Assembly (NCBI RefSeq): GCF_018860365.1
Contig: NZ_JAHKPO010000018.1
Location: 62,001 to 126,000 of the forward strand
DNA from: Arenibacter algicola
Lineage (GTDB): Bacteria > Bacteroidota > Bacteroidia > Flavobacteriales > Flavobacteriaceae
Direction of reading: 5' to 3'
Length of the DNA: 64,000 nt
The translations under genes and the position numbers were made by a program. Shown in pieces: positions 16,841 through 26,349 of this stretch (positions are counted from its first letter, which is position 1; every line of letters begins with the position of its first letter). The notes beneath the pieces were generated by a model. That model saw nothing but the letters and a program-made list of their open reading frames with translations, was not told the DNA's origin and did not search any database.

Positions 16841-17923
16841 ATGAGGAATTTTATATTGATCTATTGTCTTTTTCTTTTGTTATCCTGTGGAGACAAACAA
16901 GAAAAGATTTTTCCCACTAAAATCCATTTAACCGAATCGGTCTATGCTTCCGTAACCGTGCAGCCAGATAGTCTGTATCAGGCTTATGCCCCTGTAGCGG
17001 GCATTTTGGATCGTAATTTATTGGAAGAAGGGGATTTGGTAAGTCAGGGTACACCAATAATTCAAATCGTGAACAGTACCCCAAAGCTTAATACGGAGAA
17101 TGCCCGATTGACCCTAGAATTAGCACAGGCAAATTATAATGGAAGTTCGGCGGTTTTAAGTTCGTTGGAAGATGAGATCCAATCGGCAACCTTATCCTTT
17201 AAAAACGATTCCATGAATTATTTAAGGCAAAAGAGGCTCTGGGATCAAAATATTGGTTCAAAAGTGGAGTTCGAGAATCGCAAACTAGCCTATGAAATTT
17301 CAGGGAATAGTTTAAAGCAACTTAAAAATAAGTATGTACAGACCAAGAACGAACTTTCTACCCAAGTTCAGCAAGCGCTCAACAATTATAATACCTCACA
17401 GATTTCAACCAAAGATTTTACCGTTAGCAGTAAGATCAATGGAAAGGTTTATGCCTTATACAAAAACCCAGGGGAAATAGTCAATACTATGGAGCCTTTG
17501 GCATCCGTTGGCAGTGCTACGGATTTTATTATTGAATTGTTGATAGACGAGGTCGATATAGTAAAACTTCAGTTGGGCCAAAAGGCCCTTATTACGTTGG
17601 ATGCTTATGGGGATGAGGTCTTTGATGCCAAAGTAAGTAAAATATATCCCAAAAAGGATGAGCGCTCACAGACGTTTAAGGCGGAGGCCATTTTTAACAA
17701 TCCACCTAAAGCGCTTTACCCGGGTTTGGCAGGGGAGGGAAATATAATTATTTCTGAAAAGGAAAGCGTCTTGACGATTCCCAAAGAATTTTTGTTGGAG
17801 GGGAACAAAGTAAAGACCCCGGACGGACTTGTTGAAGTTGTTCCCGGGTTGCAAAATTTGGACCGTGTAGAAATTATAAAAGGCATTAATGAGTCTACGG
17901 AAATTCTAAAACCTGAAGAATGA
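16841..17923 (+). CDS. HlyD/MacA-type membrane-fusion lipoprotein of an ABC exporter
   Basis: A 360-residue periplasmic adaptor subunit. The N-terminus is a lipoprotein signal (FLLLSCGDKQEK, lipobox LLSC), so it is probably lipid-anchored rather than membrane-spanning. Next come the first lipoyl half-motif (YAPVAGILDRNLLEEGDLVSQGTPIIQI), a coiled-coil hairpin (about residues 85-185), the second lipoyl half (SSKINGKVYALYKNPGEIVNTMEPLASVG), and a beta-barrel domain (IIELLIDEVDIVKLQLGQKALITLDAYG). It overlaps the permease gene by 4 bp. Together with the next two genes it forms a MacAB-like tripartite export system. The cargo is unknown and no outer-membrane factor is encoded nearby. Confidence 0.9.
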   Translation: MRNFILIYCLFLLLSCGDKQEKIFPTKIHLTESVYASVTVQPDSLYQAYAPVAGILDRNLLEEGDLVSQGTPIIQIVNSTPKLNTENARLTLELAQANYNGSSAVLSSLEDEIQSATLSFKNDSMNYLRQKRLWDQNIGSKVEFENRKLAYEISGNSLKQLKNKYVQTKNELSTQVQQALNNYNTSQISTKDFTVSSKINGKVYALYKNPGEIVNTMEPLASVGSATDFIIELLIDEVDIVKLQLGQKALITLDAYGDEVFDAKVSKIYPKKDERSQTFKAEAIFNNPPKALYPGLAGEGNIIISEKESVLTIPKEFLLEGNKVKTPDGLVEVVPGLQNLDRVEIIKGINESTEILKPEE

Positions 17924-19182
17924 TCAATTGGAGGGTCATATTGAACATCGCCAAAACCCATCTGCTCACCAAGATGAAATCTACGGTCACCGCCTCCCTA
18001 GGCGTTACCTTTGGTATCGGGGCCTATATTACTTTGATTAGTTTTATGACAGGGCTCAATGAAATGCTGGACAGCCTTATTTTGAACCAAACACCCCATA
18101 TCCATATCTACAATGAGATAGAGCCCTCGGATAAACAGCCCATTGCCCTTTACCAGGAATTTGAGGATGCCTTTAATGTGGTTAATTCCATTAAGCCAAA
18201 ACAAAGTCAAAAGAAAATTCACAATGGTCTGCCTATCCTGAATTATTTAAAAAAGGACAAAAAGGTTTATGGTGCCACACCCCAACTAAGAGCACAGATT
18301 TTTTATCTCTCGGGGTCCATAGAATTAGGGGGAAACTTGGTAGGAGTGGATATTATGGAGGAGGCAAGGCTCTCCAACATTGGTGATTATATTGTAGAAG
18401 GAACACCACAAGATCTAAAAAATAGTGAAAATGGAATACTTTTAGGGGCAGGCCTTGCCAAAAAAATGTCGCTTAAGGAGGGGGATCGTGTACAGGTCAG
18501 CACCATAAAGGGAGATGTTTTTCCACTAAAAATTGTGGGGATATACCAAAGTGGTATTGCTGATATAGACAATATTCAAAGTTATGCCAATCTCAAGACG
18601 GTTCAACGTATTTTGGGGGAGGCCCAGAACTATGTCACGGATATCAATGTAAAACTGTACGATATTAACGAAGCCACGGCCATGGCAAGCAGTTTGGGAA
18701 AACAGTTTCAAGTAAAGGCGACAAGTATCAACGAGGCCAATGCCCAATTTGAGACGGGATCCAATATCCGTAACCTGATTACCTATGCCGTGTCCATTAC
18801 ATTATTGATTGTCGCCGGTTTTGGAATCTACAATATCCTCAACATGCTCATTTATGAAAAAATGAAGGATATCGCCATTTTAAAAGCTACGGGATTCTCG
18901 GGCAATGACGTGCAGCTTATTTTTATGAGTCAAGCCATGATCATTGGCGCATTAGGTGGGATTCTTGGGCTTATTGTTGGGTTCGTTCTTTCCAAACTAA
19001 TAGATAATGTGGCCTTTCAAACCGAAGCATTGCCAACCATTACCACCTATCCCATAAACTATAATATATGGTATTATGTAATAGGATTTTCCTTTGCCCT
19101 GATTTCGACCTTCGTAGCCGGTTGGTTGCCATCCAACAAAGCAAGGCGTATAGACCCTGTGCGTATTATTAGGGGAACATAA
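17920..19182 (+). CDS. ABC exporter permease (FtsX/MacB type)
   Basis: A 420-residue inner-membrane permease with the MacB/LolC layout. It has an N-terminal helix (ASLGVTFGIGAYITLISFMTGL), a periplasmic MacB core domain (about residues 50-265), and a C-terminal FtsX domain with three helices: TYAVSITLLIVAGFGIYNIL, MIIGALGGILGLIVGFVL and YYVIGFSFALISTFVAGWLP. The motif YEKMKDIAILKATGFSGNDV is the coupling helix that contacts the ATPase, and the end ARRIDPVRIIRGT is typical. It is translated from an ATG overlapping the adaptor stop codon. LolC/E-like lipoprotein release is an alternative to efflux. Confidence 0.9.
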   Translation: MINWRVILNIAKTHLLTKMKSTVTASLGVTFGIGAYITLISFMTGLNEMLDSLILNQTPHIHIYNEIEPSDKQPIALYQEFEDAFNVVNSIKPKQSQKKIHNGLPILNYLKKDKKVYGATPQLRAQIFYLSGSIELGGNLVGVDIMEEARLSNIGDYIVEGTPQDLKNSENGILLGAGLAKKMSLKEGDRVQVSTIKGDVFPLKIVGIYQSGIADIDNIQSYANLKTVQRILGEAQNYVTDINVKLYDINEATAMASSLGKQFQVKATSINEANAQFETGSNIRNLITYAVSITLLIVAGFGIYNILNMLIYEKMKDIAILKATGFSGNDVQLIFMSQAMIIGALGGILGLIVGFVLSKLIDNVAFQTEALPTITTYPINYNIWYYVIGFSFALISTFVAGWLPSNKARRIDPVRIIRGT

Positions 19183-19191
19183 TCAAGAAAA

Positions 19192-19866
19192 ATGGAGTTC
19201 GTTTTAGAGACAAAAAACATCAATAAATACTTTGAAAAGCCCGTGAAATTTCATGTGCTCAAAGATATTTCATTCGGAATAAAAAAGGGGGAATTTGCCT
19301 CTATCATGGGTAAATCGGGATCAGGGAAGTCTACCCTGCTTTATATTCTGTCTACCATGGATACGGATTATACCGGTGAACTATATTTGAACAATGAATT
19401 GATTACGGGTCAAAAACACAACAAACTGTCCCAGATCCGAAATAAGAATATAGGATTCGTGTTCCAGTTCCATTATTTATTGTCGGAGTTTAGCGTATTG
19501 GAAAATGTGATGCTGCCTGCCAAAAAATTGGCAGAGAAGTCCCTAGCGGAAATAGAACATGATGCCATGGAGAAGCTAAGAATGTTGGACATAGAAAAGT
19601 TGGCCCACCAACGTGCCTCAAGGATATCGGGTGGGGAAAAACAACGGGTGGCAATCGCCAGGGCTTTGATAAACAATCCTGCTATTCTGATGGGAGATGA
19701 ACCTACAGGGAATTTGGACAGTCACAATTCCGAAAATGTCTTCAGTATATTTAAGCGGCTTAAAGAGGAGGAAGGTCTTTCCCTTTTAATCGTTACCCAT
19801 GACGAGGACTTTGCAAAACGTACCGATCGCATCATCCAGATGGAGGATGGGCGTATTCTGGATTAA
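19192..19866 (+). CDS. ABC exporter ATP-binding protein (MacB/LolD type)
   Basis: A 224-residue nucleotide-binding subunit. Walker A is GKSGSGKSTLL near residue 42, the Q-loop is FVFQFHYLLSEFSVLENV, the signature is ISGGEKQRVAIARAL, Walker B is AILMGDEPTGNLD, and the switch His lies in IVTHDEDFAKRTDR. The length and Q-loop context match the LolD/MacB/FtsE class. It begins 9 bp after the permease and closes the three-gene exporter operon. Confidence 0.94.
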   Translation: MEFVLETKNINKYFEKPVKFHVLKDISFGIKKGEFASIMGKSGSGKSTLLYILSTMDTDYTGELYLNNELITGQKHNKLSQIRNKNIGFVFQFHYLLSEFSVLENVMLPAKKLAEKSLAEIEHDAMEKLRMLDIEKLAHQRASRISGGEKQRVAIARALINNPAILMGDEPTGNLDSHNSENVFSIFKRLKEEEGLSLLIVTHDEDFAKRTDRIIQMEDGRILD

Positions 19867-19905
19867 ACATGTATTGGTTATAACTCGTCCTTAACCAGCT
19901 TAGCT

Positions 19906-21282
19906 CTATTTAAAATCATTGGGATGTGGATGATTCCAAGGGGCTCGATAATCCCTTTGTAAAAGCGCCGTTGCCTCTGCATCATTTACCACCACAATAT
20001 TTTTAGGGTCATAGATCAACGGTCTTCCGGTGGCCATAGCCATATTGGCCAAAATACAGCTAGCTGTGGATACATGTCCTTCCCGGATATCGGCAATAGG
20101 CAAAGTTCCTTTATCAATAGCGGCAAGGAAATCCAACATATGTAATCTGGTGGCCGGTGCTGCGTTCAATTCTATATCTTTTTCGGTGAGGTCCTCCGGA
20201 TATTTTTCTTTTTCATAAATAACGTCCATATGGATCTTTTCCCCATCCCCATGCGGAACAAAGTCAGCCCTCATGGTGCTTCCGGACAATGTGCCTTTCT
20301 CCCCATATAATTTAAAGGACCATGGGTAATCCGGGTCTGCAGGGGTTCCCCAACTTCTATGCTGCCATACGCAGTTGAGTTCCTCATATTCAAAGATGGC
20401 GGTTTGGGTATCGGCAATATTGGATTTCCCGTCTTTTTGTACATAGATTCCCCCTGTAGAACTTATTCTTTTTGGCCAATCCAACTCTAGCATCCACCTT
20501 ACGGTATCCAACATATGCACGCACATATCGCCCATAATGCCATTGCCGTATTCCATAAAGGTTCGCCACCATCGTCTGTGGGGAATTCCATCATAAGGAC
20601 GCAGGGGAGCGGGTCCGGTCCACATTTCATAATCCAAAAAATCAGGAACCTTTTCTATAGGAGGATTGCCATTGGCCCTCATATGGTAATAGCAACACAT
20701 TTCCACATGGGAAATTTTTCCCAATAAGCCTGCGTCCACTATATTTTTTTTCGCATCTATAAGATGCGGGGTACTCTTACGCTGGGTTCCTACCTGAACT
20801 ACCCTGTTATATTTTCTGGCGGCAGCTACCATGGCCTCGCCTTCAATGACATCAACACTTATTGGCTTCTGTACATAAACGTGGGCCCCGGATTTTAAGG
20901 CCTCAATGGCCTGCAGTGCATGCCAATGATCAGGGGTACCTATAAGCACAATATCCAAATCTTTTTCGGCGAGCATTTTTCTATAATCCCTATAAGTTCT
21001 CGGGGTTTTTCCCGATGGCTGCCTAAGACTGATGAGGTTTGCTGCTTCTTTTAGTAAATTGTCGTCCACATCACAGATAGATACCACATCCACTTTGGTG
21101 ACTTGCATAAGCCTAAAAAGATCGCTTTTTCCATACCAACCCGTACCAATTAGCCCAACACGAAGTGGTTTATCCCGGTAAATGAGTTCCATGCCATAGG
21201 ATCCAAAGGAGGAAAGTGCCAAGGATGCCGCAGCCCCTTTTATAAAATGTCTTCTGTTGATGTTAAAAATCTTGGTGTCCAT
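19906..21282 (-). CDS. Tat-exported Gfo/Idh/MocA-family oxidoreductase
   Basis: A protein of about 458 residues with a twin-arginine signal (INRRHFIKGAAASLALS) and a Rossmann domain (RVGLIGTGWYGKSDLFRLM), followed by VSICDVDDNLL and the family's nucleotide/active-site strand HVYVQKPISVDV, where K-P is the dehydrogenase signature. A C-terminal alpha/beta domain with EYGNGIMGDMCVHMLDTVRWML follows. The substrate is probably a sugar or cyclitol, but the sequence does not name it. Tat export suggests that the NAD(P)-loaded protein acts in the periplasm. I start at the ATG 21282 (MDTKIFNINRR); the longer frame to 21321 adds a lysine-rich stretch before the signal. It has the EKP/QKP loop of dehydrogenases and not the GH109 signature. 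Confidence 0.85.
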   Translation of the reverse strand: MDTKIFNINRRHFIKGAAASLALSSFGSYGMELIYRDKPLRVGLIGTGWYGKSDLFRLMQVTKVDVVSICDVDDNLLKEAANLISLRQPSGKTPRTYRDYRKMLAEKDLDIVLIGTPDHWHALQAIEALKSGAHVYVQKPISVDVIEGEAMVAAARKYNRVVQVGTQRKSTPHLIDAKKNIVDAGLLGKISHVEMCCYYHMRANGNPPIEKVPDFLDYEMWTGPAPLRPYDGIPHRRWWRTFMEYGNGIMGDMCVHMLDTVRWMLELDWPKRISSTGGIYVQKDGKSNIADTQTAIFEYEELNCVWQHRSWGTPADPDYPWSFKLYGEKGTLSGSTMRADFVPHGDGEKIHMDVIYEKEKYPEDLTEKDIELNAAPATRLHMLDFLAAIDKGTLPIADIREGHVSTASCILANMAMATGRPLIYDPKNIVVVNDAEATALLQRDYRAPWNHPHPNDFK

Positions 21283-21388
21283 GGTTGATTTCGGTTTTTT
21301 TTTGGTTTTTAAAAAATACAAAATAACTTCAATCCTTGACGTAAATTCTGTGTAAAATTTTGAGATGTGATTATAGCACCTTTAACAC

Positions 21389-22099
21389 CTAGCTTTTCTG
21401 TTGTCCTTTTATTTGCCTCATGATGTCTTCCATCATTTCGACCTGAACTTGCTGAATGTTCAATAACTCTTGTTGTTGATGCATGATAAGGTGGTCCAAC
21501 TTTTCGTGCAGGATGCGAATTTCCAGTTCTGCTTTTAAATTAACCATATAATCTTGTTTGGCACGCTCCCTATCCTTTTCCTCCTGCCTATTTTGACTCA
21601 TCATGATTACCGGAGCCTGTAATGCCGCCAAACAGGATAGAATTAAATTCAGAAGTATAAAAGGGTAGGGGTCAAATCCTTTATCCAATAGGAAAACAAT
21701 ATTGATGACCATCCAGATAATTATAAAAATGCCAAATAGAATTATGAATCTCCAGCTTCCACCAAAGCTGGCAACCTTGTCTGCCAATCGCTGACCAAAG
21801 GAATAGTCTGTTGCAGCATTCAACCCTTCCCTCTGGGTGGTGATTATTTTTTGTTGCTCTATCGTTTTAAGTACATCCTCTTCCAAAGTGGATAATTCAC
21901 CTACCTCATGGCTGAGATAGTCGGACAGGTATTTTTGCCGGTATAGATTAAGTTCGGAAACAGAAATGGATTTTTTCGAATTTATTTCTGGATGTTCCTT
22001 GTGGATAAGATCCATTATGGATTTTCGAATTGTTTTTACAGGAACCTGTTCGCTGATCGGATATTCCTTTAAGGAAATGGCGCTTACAAAGGTCTTCAT
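21389..22099 (-). CDS. DUF1003 membrane protein
   Basis: A 236-residue protein of the DUF1003 family. The conserved core comprises FGQRLADKVASFGGSWRFIILFGIFIIIWMVIN (first membrane helix), DPYPFILLNLILSCLAALQAPVIMMSQNRQEEKDR (second helix followed by the signature QNRQ-x2-KDR), and a C-terminal coiled-coil-like region (LHEKLDHLIMHQQQELLNIQQVQVEMMEDIMRQIKG). The N-terminal 100 residues are a cytoplasmic extension. The function is unknown; homologues are often found with Mg2+ transport and stress genes, but that link is only contextual. It is transcribed away from the APC permease gene. Confidence 0.88.
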   Translation of the reverse strand: MKTFVSAISLKEYPISEQVPVKTIRKSIMDLIHKEHPEINSKKSISVSELNLYRQKYLSDYLSHEVGELSTLEEDVLKTIEQQKIITTQREGLNAATDYSFGQRLADKVASFGGSWRFIILFGIFIIIWMVINIVFLLDKGFDPYPFILLNLILSCLAALQAPVIMMSQNRQEEKDRERAKQDYMVNLKAELEIRILHEKLDHLIMHQQQELLNIQQVQVEMMEDIMRQIKGQQKS

Positions 22100-22209
22100 G
22101 TCTATAGCGTTTTATCTAATAAATGTAAGTTATTTTCTTTCCTTATGAAGATAAAGTTGTGTTATTACCCTTATCTTTAAATAAGAATTCATTCCTTAAT
22201 AATTTTTGG

Positions 22210-23940
22210 ATGAAAAAAAAATTGAATCAGCTGGAGGCAACGGCTATATGTGGTAACGACATAAGTTCATCCTGTTTATATGTTTCCGCATTGGCCATCG
22301 TTTACTCCGGTCAGTATGCCTGGATTTCCCTTTTGGTAGTGGCCTTTGTCCTGTTTCTCTTTAGGAAAATTTATGGCGAGGTAGTGGGAGCACTACCATT
22401 GAACGGAGGGGCATATAATGCATTGTTGAATACTACTAAAAAGTCGACCGCATCCCTAGCGGCCGCATTGACTGTTTTGTCATATATGGCAACGGCCGTG
22501 ATATCGGCTAGTGAGGCAGTAAAATATGCATATAGTATATGGAGCTTTATTCCTGTTTTGCCGGTAACAATAGGCTTGATGTTTTGTTTTATGGCCTTGG
22601 TTATCATCGGAATTGGTGAATCTTCCAAGGTGGCAATAGTTATTTTTTTATTTCATCTTCTTTCCTTGTCCTTATTATGTACTTTTTGTATCGTCTTTTT
22701 TGCTCAGAATGGTTTTGAAACCCTAATATTAAATTATAAGGTTCCGGTGGAGGGTAGTGTTTTTAATGCTTTGTTTTTAGGGTTTTCTGCTGCGATGTTG
22801 GGGATAAGTGGCTTTGAAAGTTCGGCCAATTATGTTGAGGAGCAAGAGGCAGGTATTTTTCCAAAGACCTTGCGCAATATGTGGGTGGTGGTTACTGTTT
22901 TTAATCCATTGATTGCATTTCTGGCTCTCGCCATTATCCCACTTCATACCATTGAATCCAATCAAGATGCTCTGCTTTCCCACATGGCCAATGTATCCGG
23001 GGGTAATTGGCTTTCCATTCTTGTGGGTATTGATGCGGCATTGGTGTTGAGTGGAGCCGTACTTACCTCTTTCGTTGGAGTGGGAGGACTTATGGAGCGC
23101 ATGGCATTGGACAGGATTCTGCCCAAATTTTTATTGAAGAAAAACAAGTCGGGCAGTTCCTATATGATCTACACGCTTTTCTTTATACTTTGTGTTTCCA
23201 TATTATTGGCCACTAAAGGTAATCTGGCAAAATTGGCCGGAGTTTATACCATAGCCTTTTTATCGGTTATGGTATTGTTCGGATTGGGAAACATGATGCT
23301 TAAAATAAATAGGGCCAAATTGCCACGCCCGGAAAAATCAAGTTGGTTGGGCCTAACGGTGGCCATCCTGGCGGTGATGGTAGCTATGGCAGGGAACATT
23401 TTTCTTAATCCCTCTTATTTGGCCATATTTACGGAGTATTTAATCCCAACGCTTATTGTCATATTTTTTATGCTGTACCGCACTTATATTTTTAAAGGCT
23501 TTCTTGATGTTTTGAGCTATGTATTTCCGGATAGGGGACACCTTTTTAAAACTTTGAATCGACATACCAAGGAATTACTGGCTGCAATTAATAGACAACA
23601 GTTTGTTTTTTTTACCAATCATGATGATGTGGCCACCTTGAATAAGGTGATGCTTTATATTAAAAATAATGAACCAACGAGAATCCTTAAAATTGTTGCC
23701 GTAATAAATGAGGAACATACCATAACACCCAATCTAAAGAAGGATATAGAGGTTTTGGATAGGGCCTATCCAGACATTCATATCCAATTTATTGAAGAAG
23801 TGGGTGTGTTTGGTCCAGATAAAATAAAGGAACTTTCAAAACGATGGGGAATTCCCACTAATTTTATGTTTATTGGCTCCCCTGGGGATAAATTTCCCTA
23901 TAAAATCCAGGAATTGGGTGATGTAAGACTCATTATCTAA
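22210..23940 (+). CDS. APC-superfamily amino-acid permease
   Basis: A membrane transporter of about 576 residues in the amino acid-polyamine-organocation superfamily. About twelve hydrophobic segments are visible, starting with SSSCLYVSALAIVYSGQYAWI and including the APC motif RKIYGEVVGALPLNGGAYNALLN and FLGFSAAMLGISGFESSANYVEEQ. The last 130 residues form a soluble domain (RHTKELLAAINRQQFVFFTNHDDVATL to the end), resembling the Usp-like cytoplasmic tails of some APC permeases. The frame opens with a GTG at 22159, but the ATG at 22210 (MKKKLNQLEAT) is a better start. Substrate unknown. Confidence 0.85.
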   Translation: MKKKLNQLEATAICGNDISSSCLYVSALAIVYSGQYAWISLLVVAFVLFLFRKIYGEVVGALPLNGGAYNALLNTTKKSTASLAAALTVLSYMATAVISASEAVKYAYSIWSFIPVLPVTIGLMFCFMALVIIGIGESSKVAIVIFLFHLLSLSLLCTFCIVFFAQNGFETLILNYKVPVEGSVFNALFLGFSAAMLGISGFESSANYVEEQEAGIFPKTLRNMWVVVTVFNPLIAFLALAIIPLHTIESNQDALLSHMANVSGGNWLSILVGIDAALVLSGAVLTSFVGVGGLMERMALDRILPKFLLKKNKSGSSYMIYTLFFILCVSILLATKGNLAKLAGVYTIAFLSVMVLFGLGNMMLKINRAKLPRPEKSSWLGLTVAILAVMVAMAGNIFLNPSYLAIFTEYLIPTLIVIFFMLYRTYIFKGFLDVLSYVFPDRGHLFKTLNRHTKELLAAINRQQFVFFTNHDDVATLNKVMLYIKNNEPTRILKIVAVINEEHTITPNLKKDIEVLDRAYPDIHIQFIEEVGVFGPDKIKELSKRWGIPTNFMFIGSPGDKFPYKIQELGDVRLII

Positions 23941-24087
23941 TGATTGTTGCTTTTAAAGTTATGATAATTATGACCTTTGTCTATCCTTGTTTTTGTAAAT
24001 TTATAGGAGGCTTACCCATTATGATAAAATCTAGGTTTAGGAGATGTGTAGGTCAATTAATTATTTATAGATAAACAGAAATTTATT

Positions 24088-24345
24088 ATGAGTATTCTAT
24101 CAGAAAATGTAATTCCCGGCAATCATGGAAAAGTTTTTGGAACCAATGCCAAAGAGGCCAATGACCTACGGAGAATTAAGGAGAACCTATTAAAAATCGA
24201 AGGTGTAAAAAATGTAATTTTTAATGATGATTTCCCAGTAGAGTTCACGGTACATACTACTAAAATGGTTGAAATAAAAGATATTGAAAAGATGGTCAAG
24301 GGAGTTGGGTTTCATGCCATACCCAAAGGGCTGTTTTCTTTGTAG
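24088..24345 (+). CDS. Small HMA-fold-like protein lacking CxxC
   Basis: An 85-residue cytoplasmic protein with the layout of a heavy-metal-associated domain: strand HGKVFGTNA, a helix LRRIKENLLKIEGVKNVIFN, strand VEFTVHTTKM, and a helix IEKMVKGVGFHAIPKG that ends with the usual G-F/Y. The metal-binding CxxC that normally precedes helix 1 is absent, as is any cysteine. It is therefore not expected to carry copper like CopZ. It might bind a protein partner or be a degenerate relative. It lies between the APC permease and the glycogen-debranching-like gene, with 8 bp to the convergent stop of the latter. Confidence 0.7.
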   Translation: MSILSENVIPGNHGKVFGTNAKEANDLRRIKENLLKIEGVKNVIFNDDFPVEFTVHTTKMVEIKDIEKMVKGVGFHAIPKGLFSL

Positions 24346-24353
24346 GGGAATAT

Positions 24354-26342
24354 CTAAATTTCCCTTTGGGCCTTTTTAGGGTTTTGTTCTGGTTCTGATG
24401 TTATTTCCTGTTCAATTTTGTCCAGCCCAAAATCGATATATAATTTAATAATGGCCGCTACCGACCAAGCTTGGTGAATACAACCTTTTCCCTCTTGCGG
24501 GTCGCTACCGTTAAAAATCTCGGAAATACAATGAATGCCATTGTCCTTATAAAAATGTTCGCGTAAAGGCTCCAATTCCAACATTACTTTTTTCTTATTA
24601 TTTAGGGTGGTTCCATATATTTTGAAATAGGCCTGAAAATATTCATGAAGTAGAAAAGGCCATACCGTTCCTTGGTGGTAAGCATGGTCCCGTGACCATT
24701 GGTTACCTTCATAGTTAGGTTTATATTCAGGACTAGCCGGATCCAAGGTACGAAGTCCAAAGGGGGTATAAAGTTTGTTTTCCACAGCCTCAAAGATGGA
24801 CTTTTGTTGGTTGATGTCCAAAACGCCGAAAGGTAGACTCAGACAGTATATTTGATTGGGCCGTAGAGTATCGTCCTGTGAGACACCAGGGATGATCACA
24901 TCATATAAGGTTCCTTGTGGATTGGTAAAAAACTTGGTAAAATTGGATTCAAACTTGGCAATTAAGTCAAGGTAACGGGATTCAATTTCAACTTCAAGAA
25001 TTTCGCAGAAATTTTCGTAAATCTTAAGGGCATTATACCAAAGCGCATTGACTTCCACAGGGCAGCCTATTCTTGGGGTAATGACCTTGCCCCCTACAAT
25101 GGCGTCCATCCATGTCAGCTGTACCGTGCATTCCCCGCCGTAGATAAATCCTTCCTTCGTAACGTGAATATTGTAGCGGGCACCCGCAATATGCTGGTCC
25201 AATATATTCTTTAATATTTCAATATGATCTTTTAGGAATGCAATATCCTCGAATTTTTTTTGGTAGTCATAGCTGGCCACGAAAAGCCAAAGCGTGGCGT
25301 CCATAGTATTGTAATGTACCGGGTCTTTGGAATTATCTGGAAATCTGTCCGGGATCATCCCCTGATCCACACTTTTAAAAAAAGTATTCAAAATGGATTT
25401 GGACAGCTCTTTTTTACCAGTGGCTATGGTTAATCCGCGCATGGCGATCATAGTGTCCCTTCCCCAATCCGTAAACCAGTGATAGCCGGCAATTATGGAC
25501 ATGCTATTGGTAGACTTTCTTTGGACCATAAATTGTTCACCGGATAACATGAGGTCTTTAAAAAACCCAGGTGCCAGCATTTCTTTGTTCATTGTACGTT
25601 TTTTGCCGTCTAGGGATTGAATTTTTTTTATTCCTTCCGCTATTATGTTCTCCTCAATAGTGAAGTATAATATTAGATCTTCCCCAGGCTGCAGTTCATG
25701 TACTAGATATCCGATTCTATAATAGTCGCAGACCGAACCCAGGCCACGGGCTTTACCCTTGGAGAGGATAATATTTTTAAACCAACAACGGGCCTCAAAA
25801 TAATGTCCAGCTGTCCACCCGGTAAAAACCGGATTACTTCCATACTTGGGGTATGTTTTTAAATGGTCATTATTGAACTCGGTAAAGAAATTATAGCAGG
25901 AAGCTTCTTGAAAGGTAGTATGAAAGTCGTTATAGGCATAAAGGGGATGTAACTCCAGGACCAATGGTCTTTTTCCATTGTTGGTATAGGTAAGTACAGT
26001 GGTGTTGGATCCGGATATCATTTGTACATTTTTCCGCAAATCCCAATCACTATCGGCAAACTGCCAGGTAGGAGAGGGGGCAACATCAAAATTCTTTAAA
26101 TATTTACTTCCATCCGGAAAAACTACTTTTGGATATTGATTGGTGGAAATATTATGATATTGGCCATCTATTAGAACCCGTTCTTCAATTTTTGCCACCA
26201 CCACAGTGCGGTCGGTAGGAGGCTCTAGGGCAGCGACCAATAGACCGTGGTACTGTCTTGTATTGGCACCGTTGACGGCTCCTGAGGCATAACCGCCCAG
26301 TCCGTTGGTAGCCAACCATTCTTTTCTAAACAAATTTTCCAA
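24354..26342 (-). CDS. Amylo-alpha-1,6-glucosidase / glycogen-debranching-type protein
   Basis: A 662-residue cytoplasmic protein with two domains. The N-terminal GDE_N-like beta-sandwich (about 1-235) includes EWLATNGLGGYASGAVNGANTRQYHGLLVA, a signature of bacterial debranching enzymes. The C-terminal (alpha/alpha)6 domain (about 270-645) has IAGYHWFTDWGRDTMIAMRGL with the catalytic-type Asp region, NTMDATLWLF, and NYEGNQWSRDHAYHQGTVWPFLLHEYF. It likely removes alpha-1,6-linked glucose from branched glucans (GH133-like). It begins 7 bp after the GH63-like gene, so the two are probably co-transcribed and act on the same glucan. Confidence 0.9.
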   Translation of the reverse strand: MENLFRKEWLATNGLGGYASGAVNGANTRQYHGLLVAALEPPTDRTVVVAKIEERVLIDGQYHNISTNQYPKVVFPDGSKYLKNFDVAPSPTWQFADSDWDLRKNVQMISGSNTTVLTYTNNGKRPLVLELHPLYAYNDFHTTFQEASCYNFFTEFNNDHLKTYPKYGSNPVFTGWTAGHYFEARCWFKNIILSKGKARGLGSVCDYYRIGYLVHELQPGEDLILYFTIEENIIAEGIKKIQSLDGKKRTMNKEMLAPGFFKDLMLSGEQFMVQRKSTNSMSIIAGYHWFTDWGRDTMIAMRGLTIATGKKELSKSILNTFFKSVDQGMIPDRFPDNSKDPVHYNTMDATLWLFVASYDYQKKFEDIAFLKDHIEILKNILDQHIAGARYNIHVTKEGFIYGGECTVQLTWMDAIVGGKVITPRIGCPVEVNALWYNALKIYENFCEILEVEIESRYLDLIAKFESNFTKFFTNPQGTLYDVIIPGVSQDDTLRPNQIYCLSLPFGVLDINQQKSIFEAVENKLYTPFGLRTLDPASPEYKPNYEGNQWSRDHAYHQGTVWPFLLHEYFQAYFKIYGTTLNNKKKVMLELEPLREHFYKDNGIHCISEIFNGSDPQEGKGCIHQAWSVAAIIKLYIDFGLDKIEQEITSEPEQNPKKAQREI

Positions 26343-26349
26343 ATTACTA

